A stretch of DNA of 64,000 nucleotides from Nonlabens sp. MB-3u-79 (GCF_002831625.1 NZ_CP025116.1:2099501-2163500); one strand, 5' to 3'; positions 33,374 through 42,787 are shown, numbered from the stretch's first letter. The notes: generated by a model not told the origin, from the sequence alone. Numbers and translations are program-made.

Positions 33374-34894
33374 ATGTCAATGAAAAATGAAACTGAAATT
33401 AAATCTTTATACGATTATCAAGAACGCGATCTGGAAGCGGTTTTTGAACGTATCAACAATCAACCAGACGATTATAATCTGTTGTACCAACTGCCTACTG
33501 GTGGTGGGAAAACAGTTATTTTTTCTGAAATGGTACGTAGGTATATAAGAGAAACAGGAAAGAAGGTGGTGATATTAACCCACCGTATTGAGCTGTGTAA
33601 GCAAACCTCCAAAATGCTTAATGGTTTTAATGTAAAAAATAAGGTCATCAATTCTAAAGTAAAAGAACTCGATGATCAGAAAGACTACGATTGTTTTGTT
33701 GCAATGGTAGAAACCTTGAATAATCGTATTCAAGATGACAAACTTGAACTAGACGATATAGGTCTTGTTATTATTGATGAAGCACACTATAATAGTTTTA
33801 GAAAGTTATTTAAATACTTTGATCACTGTTTTATGTTAGGTGTGACAGCTACACCATTGAGTTCCAATTTTAAGTTGCCTATGAAGGATAACTATAAAGA
33901 ACTTATAGTTGGAAATAGCATCACCTCTCTTGTAGAACAAGGGTTTCTTGCTCAAGCAGTCACTCATACTTACGATGTAGGCTTAAGCGGACTCACTATA
34001 GGTATGAATGGAGATTATACCGTTAAGAGTAGTGAGAAGCTCTATACAGCGGTAACTATGCAGGATAAGCTGGTACAATCTTATAGTGAGGTAGCTAAGG
34101 GTAAAAAAACCTTAATCTTTAATAACGGTATTAGAACAAGTATTGAGGTAGAGGATACCTTTAGACGTGCAGGAATAGAGGTGAGGCACTTGGATAACAC
34201 CAACACCAAGGAAGAACGTAAAGAGATCCTCAGATGGTTTAGAGATAAACCAGATGCTGTGCTTACCTCTGTGAGTATTCTTACCACTGGTTTTGATGAA
34301 CCTAGTGTGGAATGTATTATTTTAAATAGAGCTACTAAATCGCTGACACTTTACTATCAGATGATAGGTCGTGGTTCTCGTATTTTAAAAAATAAAAAGG
34401 AATTCCAAATTATCGATTTAGGTAATAATGTGGCTCGTTTTGGTTTGTGGAATGAACCTATAGACTGGCAGCAAGTATTTAGATCCCCAGATTTTTATGT
34501 AGAAAATATTGTTTCTGATGATGAGATAGAACGCAACTTTGTTTACAAGATGCCAGATACCACCAAAGCAGAGTTTCCCAATACAAAAGACTTCACCTTT
34601 GATATCAAAGGAGCTTATAAACGTATTACTAAAGAAAACAGGAAGTCCAAAGATGTACTTGAAGAATCTATCGCACAACACGTGCAATGGTGTGTGGAGA
34701 ATAGTGAAGATGTTTTTGATGCTCGTATTCTTGCAAAAATGCTTAAAGAAGATATCAAAGACCGTATCAGAAGATATGCCTACTGTATCATTAACAACAC
34801 TAATAACTATAAAGACTGGTTAGAAGAAGATTATTACCGTCGTTTAAGAATGGCGATACAACAGGAGTTTGCGGGTATAGAATCAGATTTATAA
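33374..34894 (+). CDS. Superfamily 2 DEAD/DEAH-box helicase
   Basis: A 506-residue SF2 helicase. Motif Q/I lies in LYDYQERDLEAVF and QLPTGGGKTVIFSEM (Walker A, about residue 40). Motif II is LVIIDEAHYNSF (DEAH, about 133), motif III is GVTATPLSSN, and motif VI is YYQMIGRGSRILKN (about 330). The C-terminal 130 residues carry no recognisable nuclease. The family remodels DNA or RNA; many flavobacterial genomes carry this short single-gene form. No restriction, methylase or defence partner is adjacent. A palindrome copy lies 13 bases after the stop. Confidence 0.9.
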   Translation: MSMKNETEIKSLYDYQERDLEAVFERINNQPDDYNLLYQLPTGGGKTVIFSEMVRRYIRETGKKVVILTHRIELCKQTSKMLNGFNVKNKVINSKVKELDDQKDYDCFVAMVETLNNRIQDDKLELDDIGLVIIDEAHYNSFRKLFKYFDHCFMLGVTATPLSSNFKLPMKDNYKELIVGNSITSLVEQGFLAQAVTHTYDVGLSGLTIGMNGDYTVKSSEKLYTAVTMQDKLVQSYSEVAKGKKTLIFNNGIRTSIEVEDTFRRAGIEVRHLDNTNTKEERKEILRWFRDKPDAVLTSVSILTTGFDEPSVECIILNRATKSLTLYYQMIGRGSRILKNKKEFQIIDLGNNVARFGLWNEPIDWQQVFRSPDFYVENIVSDDEIERNFVYKMPDTTKAEFPNTKDFTFDIKGAYKRITKENRKSKDVLEESIAQHVQWCVENSEDVFDARILAKMLKEDIKDRIRRYAYCIINNTNNYKDWLEEDYYRRLRMAIQQEFAGIESDL

Positions 34895-34906
34895 CGATCA
34901 TACTTC

Positions 34907-34922
34907 CGCTTTCGCGAAAGCG
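34907..34922. repeat. Palindrome copy 8 (intergenic, after helicase gene)
   Basis: Full 16-base match just downstream of the helicase stop. Confidence 0.95.
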
Positions 34923-34986
34923 AGACCAGGCTCAAAAAAAGGAGGTAACCATACTGCCTTTTTTGTTTCCCAAATGGAATCTTAAG

Positions 34987-35022
34987 AAAAAAAGCGCCAA
35001 CCGAGAGGTTAGCGCTTTTTTT
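34987..35022. terminator. Bidirectional terminator between helicase and M28 peptidase genes
   Basis: AAAAAAGCGC(C)AACC-GAGA-GGTT(A)GCGCTTTTTTT with one C/A mismatch and A/T tails on both sides. Confidence 0.88.
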
Positions 35023-35043
35023 AATTTATAATAGAAATACCGC

Positions 35044-36102
35044 TTATTTAAGAGCAGGACGTTTATCTGCATTTGCTACATCCCATGCAGTAGCAAATAT
35101 CAATTTTATTCTTCTTTGGTACAATTCGTATTCAATTTTGTCTGCCGTGTCAGTAGCTTTGTGGTAGTCTTCATGAACCCCGTTGAAATAGAAAATTACA
35201 GGAACATTGTTTTTAGCAAAATTATAATGATCACTGCGGTAGTAAAAACGATTGGGGTCGTTTTTACCGTTATAGGTATAGTCCAACCTCATGTTTACTG
35301 ATTTTTTATTTGCTGCTTCAGAGATGTCATGCAAATCCTGAGAAAGCATATCGCTACCTATCAGATAAACATAGTCTGGGTTGTCTTTTTGGGCAGGGTC
35401 TATACGACCTATCATGTCTATATTAAGATCTGCTATGGTATTCTCCATAGGGTAAACTGGGTTATTAGCATAATAATTACTCCCTTTAAGGCCTATTTCC
35501 TCTCCAGTAACGTGTAGAAAAAGGATAGATCTTCTAGGTCCATAACCATCATTTGCTGCTTGTTTAAAGGCTTCTGCTATTTCTAGTAGTGCTACGGTGC
35601 CACTACCGTCATCATCAGCGCCATTAAACACTTCACCATCTTCCATACCAACGTGATCTAAGTGGGCAGAAATAACTAAAACTTCATCTGGAAATTCTCT
35701 TCCTTCTATGTAAGCTAACACATTTTCAGAGGAAAGCTCTGGTTTTCCAAAAGCTTTTCCAGGAACTACTTGAAAATACTCCCCATAAGCAGCGCCACCA
35801 GGAACTCCCATTTTTTTGTACTGATCTCTTAAATAATTAACGGCTCTTTTCTGTCCTGGGCTACCGGTATAACGGCCTTCCATTTCATCACTGGCATAAT
35901 AATAGAGTTGTTCCTTTAATTCTTCTATGGTAATGGTGTTGGCATAGTCCATTACCTTTACTTTAGAATAATCTAGTACGGACTTACTAGAGGTAGCTTC
36001 AGTAGCATCTTTACTTGGTTTACCATCTTTACCTTTAATCCCTTTACATCCTACAAGTAGGCTGAGGGACATAGCTGTTATTATTATGTATTTAAAATTC
36101 AC
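35044..36102 (-). CDS. M28-family zinc aminopeptidase, lipoprotein
   Basis: A 352-residue exported peptidase. The N-terminus has a lipobox (LSLLVGC, Cys19) after a GTG start at 36102. The M28 zinc ligands are visible in order: VISAHLDHVGM (His, about 147), NGADDDGSGTVALLEIA (bridging Asp), HVTGEEIGLKG (catalytic and metal Glu, about 203), LNIDMIGRID (Asp) and a late His in FYFNGVHEDYHKATDT (about 315-325). It should remove N-terminal residues from peptides at the cell surface. It is the last gene of a minus-strand group with a CarboxypepD-reg-like protein upstream. Confidence 0.92.
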   Translation of the reverse strand: MNFKYIIITAMSLSLLVGCKGIKGKDGKPSKDATEATSSKSVLDYSKVKVMDYANTITIEELKEQLYYYASDEMEGRYTGSPGQKRAVNYLRDQYKKMGVPGGAAYGEYFQVVPGKAFGKPELSSENVLAYIEGREFPDEVLVISAHLDHVGMEDGEVFNGADDDGSGTVALLEIAEAFKQAANDGYGPRRSILFLHVTGEEIGLKGSNYYANNPVYPMENTIADLNIDMIGRIDPAQKDNPDYVYLIGSDMLSQDLHDISEAANKKSVNMRLDYTYNGKNDPNRFYYRSDHYNFAKNNVPVIFYFNGVHEDYHKATDTADKIEYELYQRRIKLIFATAWDVANADKRPALK

Positions 36103-36119
36103 TGATTACTTAATTTAAG

Positions 36120-36938
36120 TTATTTTTTATTTTTGTCTTTAGATGTCTTTAATACCTTGTATTCTTCATAGCATTCACTTATAGCGTCTAGAATTTGCAA
36201 ATCGTTTGCTGTTTCAATAAACTGCTTGGAATACTGACAGTTTCTTAAAATCGCATCTATATCGACTTTGTCTAGTTGCAATAAATTCATAAGTGTTTCT
36301 CGATCGTATTTACTTTGTAATAAGTTTCTGATTTCGTCTTGCTCTTTTATCCGACGTAATTTACGCATGGAATTTCCTTTTTTACCAAAGGTATTGTATA
36401 GGAAATCAGCGGGATTAAAAACACTTTCCAGCACTTGCGTGATGGCACCTGGTTCACTGTCACCAGCTTCGTAACCTTTAGGTAAACCACTTATTTTATA
36501 CCTTCTAGTCGCGTAGATAGGAGCGCGTTTAGCGTCTATTTCAAGAAAACCTGTTAATGAAGTCTCTGTAACAGTGACTTCATCTAGCGCAATTCCTTTT
36601 TCGGTCATGGAGATCGTGACATCACCAAATTTCAGCCAGTCTTCTGTAACTCTTACATTGATAGTTTCAAAACCTAAATAAGATAAATAAAGGGTGTCAT
36701 TTACTTTGGCAGCAATTTGAAAGAGACCTTCTTTAGTTGTTGCGGTTCCTTTGATTTGATTAAGATTCAAAATATTGACATTCTCTAAGATAGAGTTGTT
36801 TTTGGCGTTGAGGACTTTACCTTTTACAATGGGGGCAACAGTCTCGGCTTTTTTCGTTGTTTCCTTTTTTTCTTGAGCCTTACCCAGTGTAATGAACAAG
36901 GAAAAAAAGACTAGAGTAATGTAGTAATGTAATTTCAT
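36120..36938 (-). CDS. Carboxypeptidase-like regulatory domain protein
   Basis: A 272-residue secreted protein with signal peptide MKLHYYITLVFFSLFITLGKA (cleavage near residue 21). Residues about 38-115 form a carboxypeptidase D regulatory-like beta-sandwich (VKGKVLNAKNNSILENVNI, TKEGLFQI and YLSYLGFET), the domain that heads many TonB-dependent receptors. No plug or barrel follows; the rest is helical and charged. Such stand-alone forms are common in Bacteroidota cell envelopes with unknown roles. It lies 17 bases upstream of the M28 peptidase gene. Confidence 0.85.
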   Translation of the reverse strand: MKLHYYITLVFFSLFITLGKAQEKKETTKKAETVAPIVKGKVLNAKNNSILENVNILNLNQIKGTATTKEGLFQIAAKVNDTLYLSYLGFETINVRVTEDWLKFGDVTISMTEKGIALDEVTVTETSLTGFLEIDAKRAPIYATRRYKISGLPKGYEAGDSEPGAITQVLESVFNPADFLYNTFGKKGNSMRKLRRIKEQDEIRNLLQSKYDRETLMNLLQLDKVDIDAILRNCQYSKQFIETANDLQILDAISECYEEYKVLKTSKDKNKK

Positions 36939-36988
36939 ATGTATGTTTAAAAATAAGCTAAAGCACTTATCTAATAGGGTTTTATAAT

Positions 36989-37567
36989 TTAATTAACTTC
37001 TTTCAAATAGTCAATAAGCTTGCGCAATGCCTTTGCTCTATGGCTTATAGCGCCTTTTTCTGTTAGTGACATTTCTGCAAAGGATTGATCAAAACCATCT
37101 GGCTGGAATATAGGATCGTAACCAAATCCTTTATCACCTTTCTTCTCTTTTAAAATGCTTCCTTCACAAATTCCTTCAAATAATGTCTGGCTATGGTTCA
37201 AATCTAAGGCAATAGCCGTAACAAATCGTGCAACTCTATGGTTATTGTCTGTTAACTTTTCTAACAACAAATTCATATTGTCCTCACTATTCTTTTGTTC
37301 CCCAGCATATCTGGCACTATAAACTCCTGGCTCACCGTCTAATGCATCTACGAGAAGCCCTGTGTCATCTGCAAAGATGGGCAAGTCAAACCTGGCTTTT
37401 AAAAACTCTACCTTTTGAATAGCGTTTCCAGAAATGGTGCCTGAGGTTTCTGGTATGTCTTCCTCAAAACCCAAATCTTGGAGACTTATCAATTTGATAT
37501 AAGAAGGCATCAGTGCTTGCACTTCTATGAGTTTATTTTGGTTATGTGTGGCAAAAATAATCTCCAT
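36989..37567 (-). CDS. rdgB: Non-canonical purine NTP pyrophosphatase (RdgB/HAM1)
   Basis: A 192-residue house-cleaning enzyme that hydrolyses dITP, XTP and related nucleotides to keep them out of DNA. Family motifs are present: FATHNQNKLIEVQAL (residues 4-18, substrate site SHN-K type), FADDTGLLVDALDGEPGVYSARYAG (about 65-89, with DDTGL), GFGYDPIFQPDG (about 147) and the C-terminal SHRAKALRKL. Its start lies 2 bases from the stop of the alpha/beta hydrolase gene, implying co-transcription. Confidence 0.95.
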   Translation of the reverse strand: MEIIFATHNQNKLIEVQALMPSYIKLISLQDLGFEEDIPETSGTISGNAIQKVEFLKARFDLPIFADDTGLLVDALDGEPGVYSARYAGEQKNSEDNMNLLLEKLTDNNHRVARFVTAIALDLNHSQTLFEGICEGSILKEKKGDKGFGYDPIFQPDGFDQSFAEMSLTEKGAISHRAKALRKLIDYLKEVN

Positions 37568-37569
37568 AA

Positions 37570-38214
37570 TTATAAGGTTTTAGCGATTTCTTTAATAAGT
37601 GGCACGTGAACCACATGTTTTATTTCAGGTCTATACAGCTCACAATCTGTACCAAAAAGAAGGTCTATTTTTTCTTTTTCTCTTTTTATAATGGACTCAT
37701 TAGAATATTCATCCTTTGTTCCAGCGATGTGTATAAACCTAGAACAATACTTTTTAAAATGTACGCCATCCTCTGATGTTAACTCCTTAGGAATACTACC
37801 ACTGTGTAAAAGGAGTGCTTTAACAGGGTGATGGTAGCTCTTTAAAAAGCGTGTTGCAATAGATACTCCTTGCGAGTAACCGAACAAAACCATACGCGAG
37901 TCTCCTACTACATTTTCAGCAGTTAGTACTGTATTAATATAGTCTAGGTTATTGTTCATTTCTTGAGTCGTATCAACCATGGTAAGCCAGCAAGCACCTA
38001 CATGTTTGAAATCAGTTCCAATATATGATTTTGAAGGTGCTTGAAGCACGATTACATAGTTGTCCTGAGCATTAAGGCCTTCAAAATAGCGTTTGAAATA
38101 AGTAGATAAATACCCTAATCCATGAAAGCAAATCCAGATATTCTTTGTCTTTTCGGTGAGTTCAAAAAGAGTTTCGTAAGAATTAGTATGTGTATAGGAA
38201 ACTGTTTTTACCAT
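37570..38214 (-). CDS. Alpha/beta hydrolase (phospholipase/carboxylesterase-like)
   Basis: A 214-residue cytoplasmic serine hydrolase. The oxyanion region is ICFHGLGYLSTYF (about residue 28), the nucleophile elbow is LFGYSQGVSIATRF (Ser about 107), the acid is probably Asp in IAGTKDEYS (about 164), and the His is in IKHVVHVPLIKE near the C-terminus. The substrate is unknown; the compact form resembles YpfH-type esterases. It is the first gene of the rdgB minus-strand pair. Confidence 0.82.
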   Translation of the reverse strand: MVKTVSYTHTNSYETLFELTEKTKNIWICFHGLGYLSTYFKRYFEGLNAQDNYVIVLQAPSKSYIGTDFKHVGACWLTMVDTTQEMNNNLDYINTVLTAENVVGDSRMVLFGYSQGVSIATRFLKSYHHPVKALLLHSGSIPKELTSEDGVHFKKYCSRFIHIAGTKDEYSNESIIKREKEKIDLLFGTDCELYRPEIKHVVHVPLIKEIAKTL

Positions 38215-38395
38215 TATGGTACTATTTATCTTTTGAATTTATGGAAGTAAAAAGTTCTTTTTACTTTCTCTGTTTGCATCATAAAAAAAACTCCAGCTAA
38301 TGTTTTATTTTTCGTTTTTGTAAAGAAAATTGCCTTTGCAGACATCTTCTTTTCAGGAAATTCAAACAATAAACTAGTATTCTTTAACTATAACT

Positions 38396-38403
38396 TATTT
38401 TTG
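38396..38403 (+). promoter_or_regulatory. TAnnTTTG -7 box of the thioesterase gene
   Basis: TATTTTTG, 8 bases before the ATG at 38412, giving a very short leader. Confidence 0.5.
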
Positions 38404-38411
38404 GTAAAGAT

Positions 38412-38825
38412 ATGGACAAAGAAAAGATACTACAGCGTTGTAATGCCATTTGCCGCAATACGCTAATGGAAACCCTTGATATTGATTTTGTAAACGTAGG
38501 AGAAGATTTTTTAACTGCTCGAATGCCGGTTACTTCAAAAGTGCATCAACCAGATGGAGTGCTTCATGGAGGAGCTAGTGTTGCTCTTGCAGAGTCGGTT
38601 GGGAGTGCTGCGAGTTATTTGTTTTTAGACACAGATAATTTTGCCATTCGCGGACTAGAAATTAGTGCCAATCACACCCGGTCCAAAAAGGACGGACACG
38701 TGTTTGCAACGGCTCGTTTCTTGCACAAAGGCAGGACTACTCAGCTGTGGGAAATCAGAATTACAGATGAAGAGAATATGCTCATTTCTATCTGTAAACT
38801 GACGACTATCGCTTTGAAAAAATAG
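38412..38825 (+). CDS. menI: Hotdog-fold thioesterase, probable DHNA-CoA hydrolase
   Basis: A 137-residue PaaI/YdiI-type thioesterase. The hotdog signature VHQPDGVLHGGASVALAESVGSAAS (about residues 43-67, core HGGASVALAE) carries the catalytic Glu of this family. The C-terminal strand GRTTQLWEIRI is typical. It lies 30 bases upstream of menF with menD following, so hydrolysis of 1,4-dihydroxy-2-naphthoyl-CoA, the step between MenB and MenA, is the likely role; this is inferred from context because other acyl-CoA substrates are possible. Confidence 0.85.
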   Translation: MDKEKILQRCNAICRNTLMETLDIDFVNVGEDFLTARMPVTSKVHQPDGVLHGGASVALAESVGSAASYLFLDTDNFAIRGLEISANHTRSKKDGHVFATARFLHKGRTTQLWEIRITDEENMLISICKLTTIALKK

Positions 38826-38855
38826 CACATTTTTTAACCTTTATTTCTATACCGC

Positions 38856-39899
38856 TTGCGCGAAAACTTACTCTTATACCTAGCAGATTTACTTGAAAAA
38901 AAATTACCGTTCTTGTTATTGAGAACGGCAAACGATCGCCGTGTGCGCGTTCTCTCACAGCGAGATCAAAAATGGTTTAAAACAGCACCTGACAACATGA
39001 CTTATGGTGTTTTTTCTAAATTTCAAAACACAGAAGATCAGGTATTTATTTATGCTGAAGAAGATCAATACTTTACTATTGAAAAACGGCAATTAAAGGC
39101 TGTAGGGCAAATGAACACGACCTATTTAGTTGATGAAGTGGAGCAAAACCGTTATGTGAAACTCGTTGAAAAAGCAGTAAGTGTGCTGAAAGAAACCAGT
39201 ATGAAAAAGGTGGTGCTTTCGCGCAAACAACGTTTCACTAAAAAAGCTTCAGACTTAGAGATTCTCTTCAATTTATTAGATAAATATACAGAAGCTAATT
39301 GTTACTTTTTTTATCATCCTAAAGTGGGAAAATGGATGGGTGCCACACCAGAAATATTAGTCTGTGTAAATGACGGAAAACTACAAACGATGTCACTTGC
39401 TGGAACGGCTATTTATATAGAAAATGAAGTACACGATTGGGGTAAAAAAGAAATTGAAGAACAAGAACTGGTCACTGATTTTATCATCAATAACCTTAAT
39501 AAAAATGGAGCCTTTGACATTCAGAAATCAGAAGTAAAAACAGTTCAAGCTGGAAGTCTTATTCATTTAAGTACGGATATTACTGCTTCTGTATCTATGG
39601 ATGATAAAAGTAATTTTATAGATGCTTTGCATCCTACACCAGCAGTTTGTGGAATGCCTAGGAATCAAGCATTGGAATTTATTTTGCGGAATGAAAACTA
39701 TGACCGTTCATTTTATACAGGATATTTAGGTGTGGTGGACCAAAATACAGCAAACTACTTTGTGAATTTAAGGTGCATGCAGCTTTATGATCAGGAGGTA
39801 GACATTTATGTAGGTGGGGGGATTACCGCTTTAAGCGATCCGAAATCAGAATATGAGGAGACTGTGAATAAGCTACTGACTATGAAAAAGGTATTGTAA
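38856..39899 (+). CDS. menF: Isochorismate synthase (menaquinone)
   Basis: A 347-residue chorismate-binding enzyme that turns chorismate to isochorismate. Motifs: KKVVLSRKQRF (about residue 118), GKWMGATPEILVCV, SLAGTAIYIENEV (about 180), EEQELVTDFI (metal-binding Glu) and HPTPAVCGMPRNQAL (about 258), then TGYLGVVDQ and YVGGGI. The start is TTG at 38856: the frame opens only shortly before and has no ATG, and the protein would lose its first helix with any later start. It is shorter than E. coli MenF, as usual in Bacteroidota. Confidence 0.92.
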   Translation: MRENLLLYLADLLEKKLPFLLLRTANDRRVRVLSQRDQKWFKTAPDNMTYGVFSKFQNTEDQVFIYAEEDQYFTIEKRQLKAVGQMNTTYLVDEVEQNRYVKLVEKAVSVLKETSMKKVVLSRKQRFTKKASDLEILFNLLDKYTEANCYFFYHPKVGKWMGATPEILVCVNDGKLQTMSLAGTAIYIENEVHDWGKKEIEEQELVTDFIINNLNKNGAFDIQKSEVKTVQAGSLIHLSTDITASVSMDDKSNFIDALHPTPAVCGMPRNQALEFILRNENYDRSFYTGYLGVVDQNTANYFVNLRCMQLYDQEVDIYVGGGITALSDPKSEYEETVNKLLTMKKVL

Positions 39900-39905
39900 A
39901 GTTAA

Positions 39906-40118
39906 TTAAAGAATACTTCTAAAAGCAGTACGTAATAAAGTAGTTTTAAATCCTACGGCTTGTCCTTGCTCCTTATTGTTTTCATTCCAAGATTTCATAT
40001 AATTAGAACCTCTTCTTATCCCAGATTTTACAAATAAAGCAGATTGGTACAACCCTACGAACGAATAAAAAATAAGATATTTAAATAGGATCATAGGTGG
40101 TGCTGTTTTTATTATCAT
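39906..40118 (-). CDS. Hypothetical small membrane-associated protein
   Basis: A 70-residue frame with an ATG start and a hydrophobic segment (about residues 9-30, MILFKYLIFYSFVGLYQSALFV), then a basic polar region ending in LLRTAFRSIL. It is tightly packed tail to tail with menF, 6 bases apart, which favours a real gene, but it has no recognised family and lies in a gene-poor stretch. It could be a chance frame. Overall composition is protein-like. Confidence 0.42.
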   Translation of the reverse strand: MIIKTAPPMILFKYLIFYSFVGLYQSALFVKSGIRRGSNYMKSWNENNKEQGQAVGFKTTLLRTAFRSIL

Positions 40119-40620
40119 TTAAATATCGACATAATATTTCAAATAATCTATTTGGATTTTTAAAAACTTAGGACAAAGTTTTAAAAGAAAGATAAATAAG
40201 ATGAAATGCGTATTTGAATAGTCAAGTAGTCAGTTAAGATGCTTTTTATCTTCGACATCATTTGCTCATTTTACCCAACAACTGACGTTAAAAACCTTAC
40301 GAAATCGAATATTCTTGTTTTTGTAGCTTTTAAAATGGCAGGCTTCTAAAAATTATTTTAATTCATTAAGAACTTGATAATAAGAGATGAAGTAACTTCC
40401 TGGGCCCTGTTATTTATTTTTACAATTTTTATTGGGTCATTCCTATGTTTTATAAAGCAAATTTTGAGATGATAAGTACTGTATCGTAAAAATGAAATAG
40501 CAGACTAGAATAACACATATAATAGCACCCGTTTTTTTTCAGAAGTATCAAGGCAAAGAGCCTCTAATTACGCTTCTTCATTAAATATTTATTCGGTATC
40601 GTAAGAAGCTGTTAAGGAAG
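40119..40620. other. Gap of about 500 bases before the menD promoter
   Basis: No confident gene. One short plus-strand frame (TTG 40374 to TGA 40472, 32 residues, with ALLFIFTIFIGSFLCFI) would make a single membrane helix; it is too short to support without conservation. No repeat or terminator is seen. Confidence 0.4.
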
Positions 40621-40651
40621 TTGGCTACACCGTTTTTCGCGATTATCTTTG
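40621..40651 (+). promoter_or_regulatory. menD promoter with -33 TTG and -7 TATCTTTG
   Basis: TTG at 40621-40623, 20 bases of spacing, then TATCTTTG at 40644-40651: the best full Bacteroidota-type promoter in the window. The menD ATG at 40658 lies 7 bases after the box, so the mRNA should be leaderless or nearly so. Confidence 0.7.
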
Positions 40652-40657
40652 TACTAT

Positions 40658-42328
40658 ATGTATCCAGAAATTCTACATGCACAGCAGGTCATTCTTTTAT
40701 TCCAAGAAAGAGGTATCAAGAATATTGTTATTTCCCCAGGTTCTAGAAATGCACCTTTAACTATAGGTTTTTCAGAAAACGATTTTTTTAATTGTTATAG
40801 TATTGTAGATGAGCGTTGTGCAGCTCATGTAGCTCTGGGAATAGCTCAGCAATTGCAAGAGCCAGTAGCGGTACTTTGTACAAGTGGTAGTGCTTTGTTG
40901 AATTATTATCCAGCAGTTGCTGAAGCTTTTTATTCAGAAATACCACTTATAGTTCTCAGCGCAGACCGGCCACCACATAAAATAGATATAGGTGATGGAC
41001 AGACCATTAGACAACAACATGTGTATGCAAACCATATCTTATACGATACGCAGTTAGAAATTATAAAGTCTATTGATGATAAAGAGGGCATTGCAACTAA
41101 TGAGCGATTGATTAACAAAGCGATCAATACTTCGATCTCACAACATGGTCCGGTTCATATCAACATACCTTTTGAGGAACCGCTATACAATAGAGTCGAA
41201 GCTCCTTCACTTCAAGTAAAAGTAATAGACTTGTTAAAAGACGAGTCCAGTGCCATTCCAGATAGCTTTATAGCCCAATGGAAAATGGCCAAAAGGAAGC
41301 TCGTCATTCTAGCAACACTAAACCCGACGGTGTTCAATAAGGAAGATCTAGATGTATTGACTAGTGATCCTAGTGTCCTCGTGATGAGTGAGGTGAGTAG
41401 TAATGTGGTGCATGAAAAAGTAATCTGGGGAATTGACACCCTAATTGCTCCTTTAGAGAAAGAAGATGAGCAAATACGAGACCTTCAACCAGATCTTGTG
41501 ATCACTATAGGTGGCATGATCGTTTCTAAAAAAATAAAACAATACTTAAGGCGTTTTGAAACTAAAGTACATTACCACGTAGGGAAACGTCGCGCGTACG
41601 ATACGTTTTTTAAACTTGCTGGTCATATCAAGGTCAAACCACAAAAATGGATACACCAGTTGCCTTCGGTTTATGTAGAAAGTGATTATCAAAAAAGATG
41701 GTTGCAGCATTTCCATACGTATTTAGTCAAGAGAGAAGATTATTTTGTACAAATGCCTTGGTCTGACTTTAAAGTATTTGAGTTGGTATTCCCGAGTTTG
41801 CCAGATGGTATTGTTTTACAGTTAGGAAATAGCAGCACGATAAGGTACGCACAACTCTTTCAGATGAATGCTACGCATACTGTTTTTTCTAACCGTGGTA
41901 CCAGTGGAATCGACGGAAGTACAAGTACGGCTATAGGAGCAGCTATGGCCATTGATCAACCCGTGGTTTTTATTACAGGCGACCTTAGTTTTTTCTACGA
42001 TTCCAATGCATTATGGAACAACTACATTCCTAAAAACTTTAAAATAATCCTTATTAACAATTCGGGTGGTGGGATTTTTAGAATTTTGCCAGGACATAAG
42101 AATACTAAGGAGTTTGATACTTATTTTGAGACAGAACACCAGCTTACTGCCCAACATCTTTGCAAGATGCACGGTGTGAATTATGAAAGTATTAGTGAGG
42201 AGTCCGCTTTCGCGAAAGCGTCCAAAAAACTATTCTCTAACAATGATCAACCACAATTATTGGAACTATTTACACCTCGAAAAATAAATGATACGGTGCT
42301 TCTAGATTACTTTAAATTTTTAAAATAG
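40658..42328 (+). CDS. menD: 2-succinyl-5-enolpyruvyl-6-hydroxy-3-cyclohexene-1-carboxylate synthase
   Basis: A 556-residue ThDP-dependent enzyme that joins isochorismate and 2-oxoglutarate in menaquinone synthesis. N-terminal motifs are IVISPGSRNAPLTIGF (about 30) and VDERCAAHVALGIAQ with the cofactor Glu (about 50). The ThDP-binding region is FITGDLSFFYDSNALWNNYIP (core GDLSFFYD, about 440) followed by LINNSGGGIFRILPG. I use ATG 40658, not a TTG at 40649, because that TTG overlaps the promoter -7 box. A palindrome copy is read as AFAKA near residue 517. Confidence 0.95.
   Translation: MYPEILHAQQVILLFQERGIKNIVISPGSRNAPLTIGFSENDFFNCYSIVDERCAAHVALGIAQQLQEPVAVLCTSGSALLNYYPAVAEAFYSEIPLIVLSADRPPHKIDIGDGQTIRQQHVYANHILYDTQLEIIKSIDDKEGIATNERLINKAINTSISQHGPVHINIPFEEPLYNRVEAPSLQVKVIDLLKDESSAIPDSFIAQWKMAKRKLVILATLNPTVFNKEDLDVLTSDPSVLVMSEVSSNVVHEKVIWGIDTLIAPLEKEDEQIRDLQPDLVITIGGMIVSKKIKQYLRRFETKVHYHVGKRRAYDTFFKLAGHIKVKPQKWIHQLPSVYVESDYQKRWLQHFHTYLVKREDYFVQMPWSDFKVFELVFPSLPDGIVLQLGNSSTIRYAQLFQMNATHTVFSNRGTSGIDGSTSTAIGAAMAIDQPVVFITGDLSFFYDSNALWNNYIPKNFKIILINNSGGGIFRILPGHKNTKEFDTYFETEHQLTAQHLCKMHGVNYESISEESAFAKASKKLFSNNDQPQLLELFTPRKINDTVLLDYFKFLK
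42205..42220. repeat. Palindrome copy 9 (in menD)
   Basis: Full 16-base match, read as AFAKA near the C-terminus of MenD. Confidence 0.95.
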
Positions 42329-42392
42329 ATTTTATTCCTATATCTTTAATGCATACATTCAATTAGATAACTTAAAATTAAAGGTTAAGGTT

Positions 42393-42728
42393 ATGAGTAA
42401 ATTTGATGAAAGAATAGAGAAATATATTGCAGCTTACAAAGAAAAAGTAGGTGGACCATTAAATGAAGAATTGCTTAGAGAAGTAACTAAAGGTTTAGGT
42501 CCATCGATTTATAACAAAGATGCTGAGACTGTAAGCGCTGAACCTTCAGAGATGCAACGCGTAGTGGATAATTATTTAGTAAAGAAATTGGGTCTTTCTG
42601 GTAATGCATTGATGGCATCTGTTGAGGCTGTTATGGAAAAGTATGGTAGGAGTGAGCGCGCTAAGTACCGTGCTTGTATTTATTACATGCTTTGTGTACA
42701 CCACGGCAAGGAGTCTGTTTATAACTAA
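42393..42728 (+). CDS. DUF2853 family protein
   Basis: A 111-residue soluble, mostly helical protein that matches the DUF2853 family by size and by sequence such as MSKFDERIEKYIAAYKEKVG and VDNYLVKKLGLSG, with a C-terminal RAKYRACIYYMLCVHHGKE. Its function is unknown; the position 64 bases after menD suggests it may be expressed with menD. A bidirectional terminator follows. Confidence 0.88.
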   Translation: MSKFDERIEKYIAAYKEKVGGPLNEELLREVTKGLGPSIYNKDAETVSAEPSEMQRVVDNYLVKKLGLSGNALMASVEAVMEKYGRSERAKYRACIYYMLCVHHGKESVYN

Positions 42729-42746
42729 AATTCTTTAGATGACATT

Positions 42747-42784
42747 AAAAATCCCATTTCGGTTTTACGGAGAGGGGATTTTTT
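42747..42784. terminator. Bidirectional terminator between DUF2853 and LRR genes
   Basis: AAAAATCCC/GGGATTTTT with an 19-base loop that holds a small CGG/ACG-type inner pairing, and T tails on both strands. Confidence 0.72.
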
Positions 42785-42787
42785 AGT

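Noticed and set aside
29343..34894. Restriction or defence system made of the HsdR-N protein and the SF2 helicase
   Set aside because: The two genes are 3.6 kb apart with unrelated genes between, and there is no methylase, specificity subunit or nuclease partner. They do not form a known defence layout.
39215..39227. Extra palindrome-like site in menF (GCTTTCGCGCAAA)
   Set aside because: It matches only one arm of the palindrome, and the codons belong to the conserved VVLSRK motif of MenF, so resemblance is explained by protein constraint.
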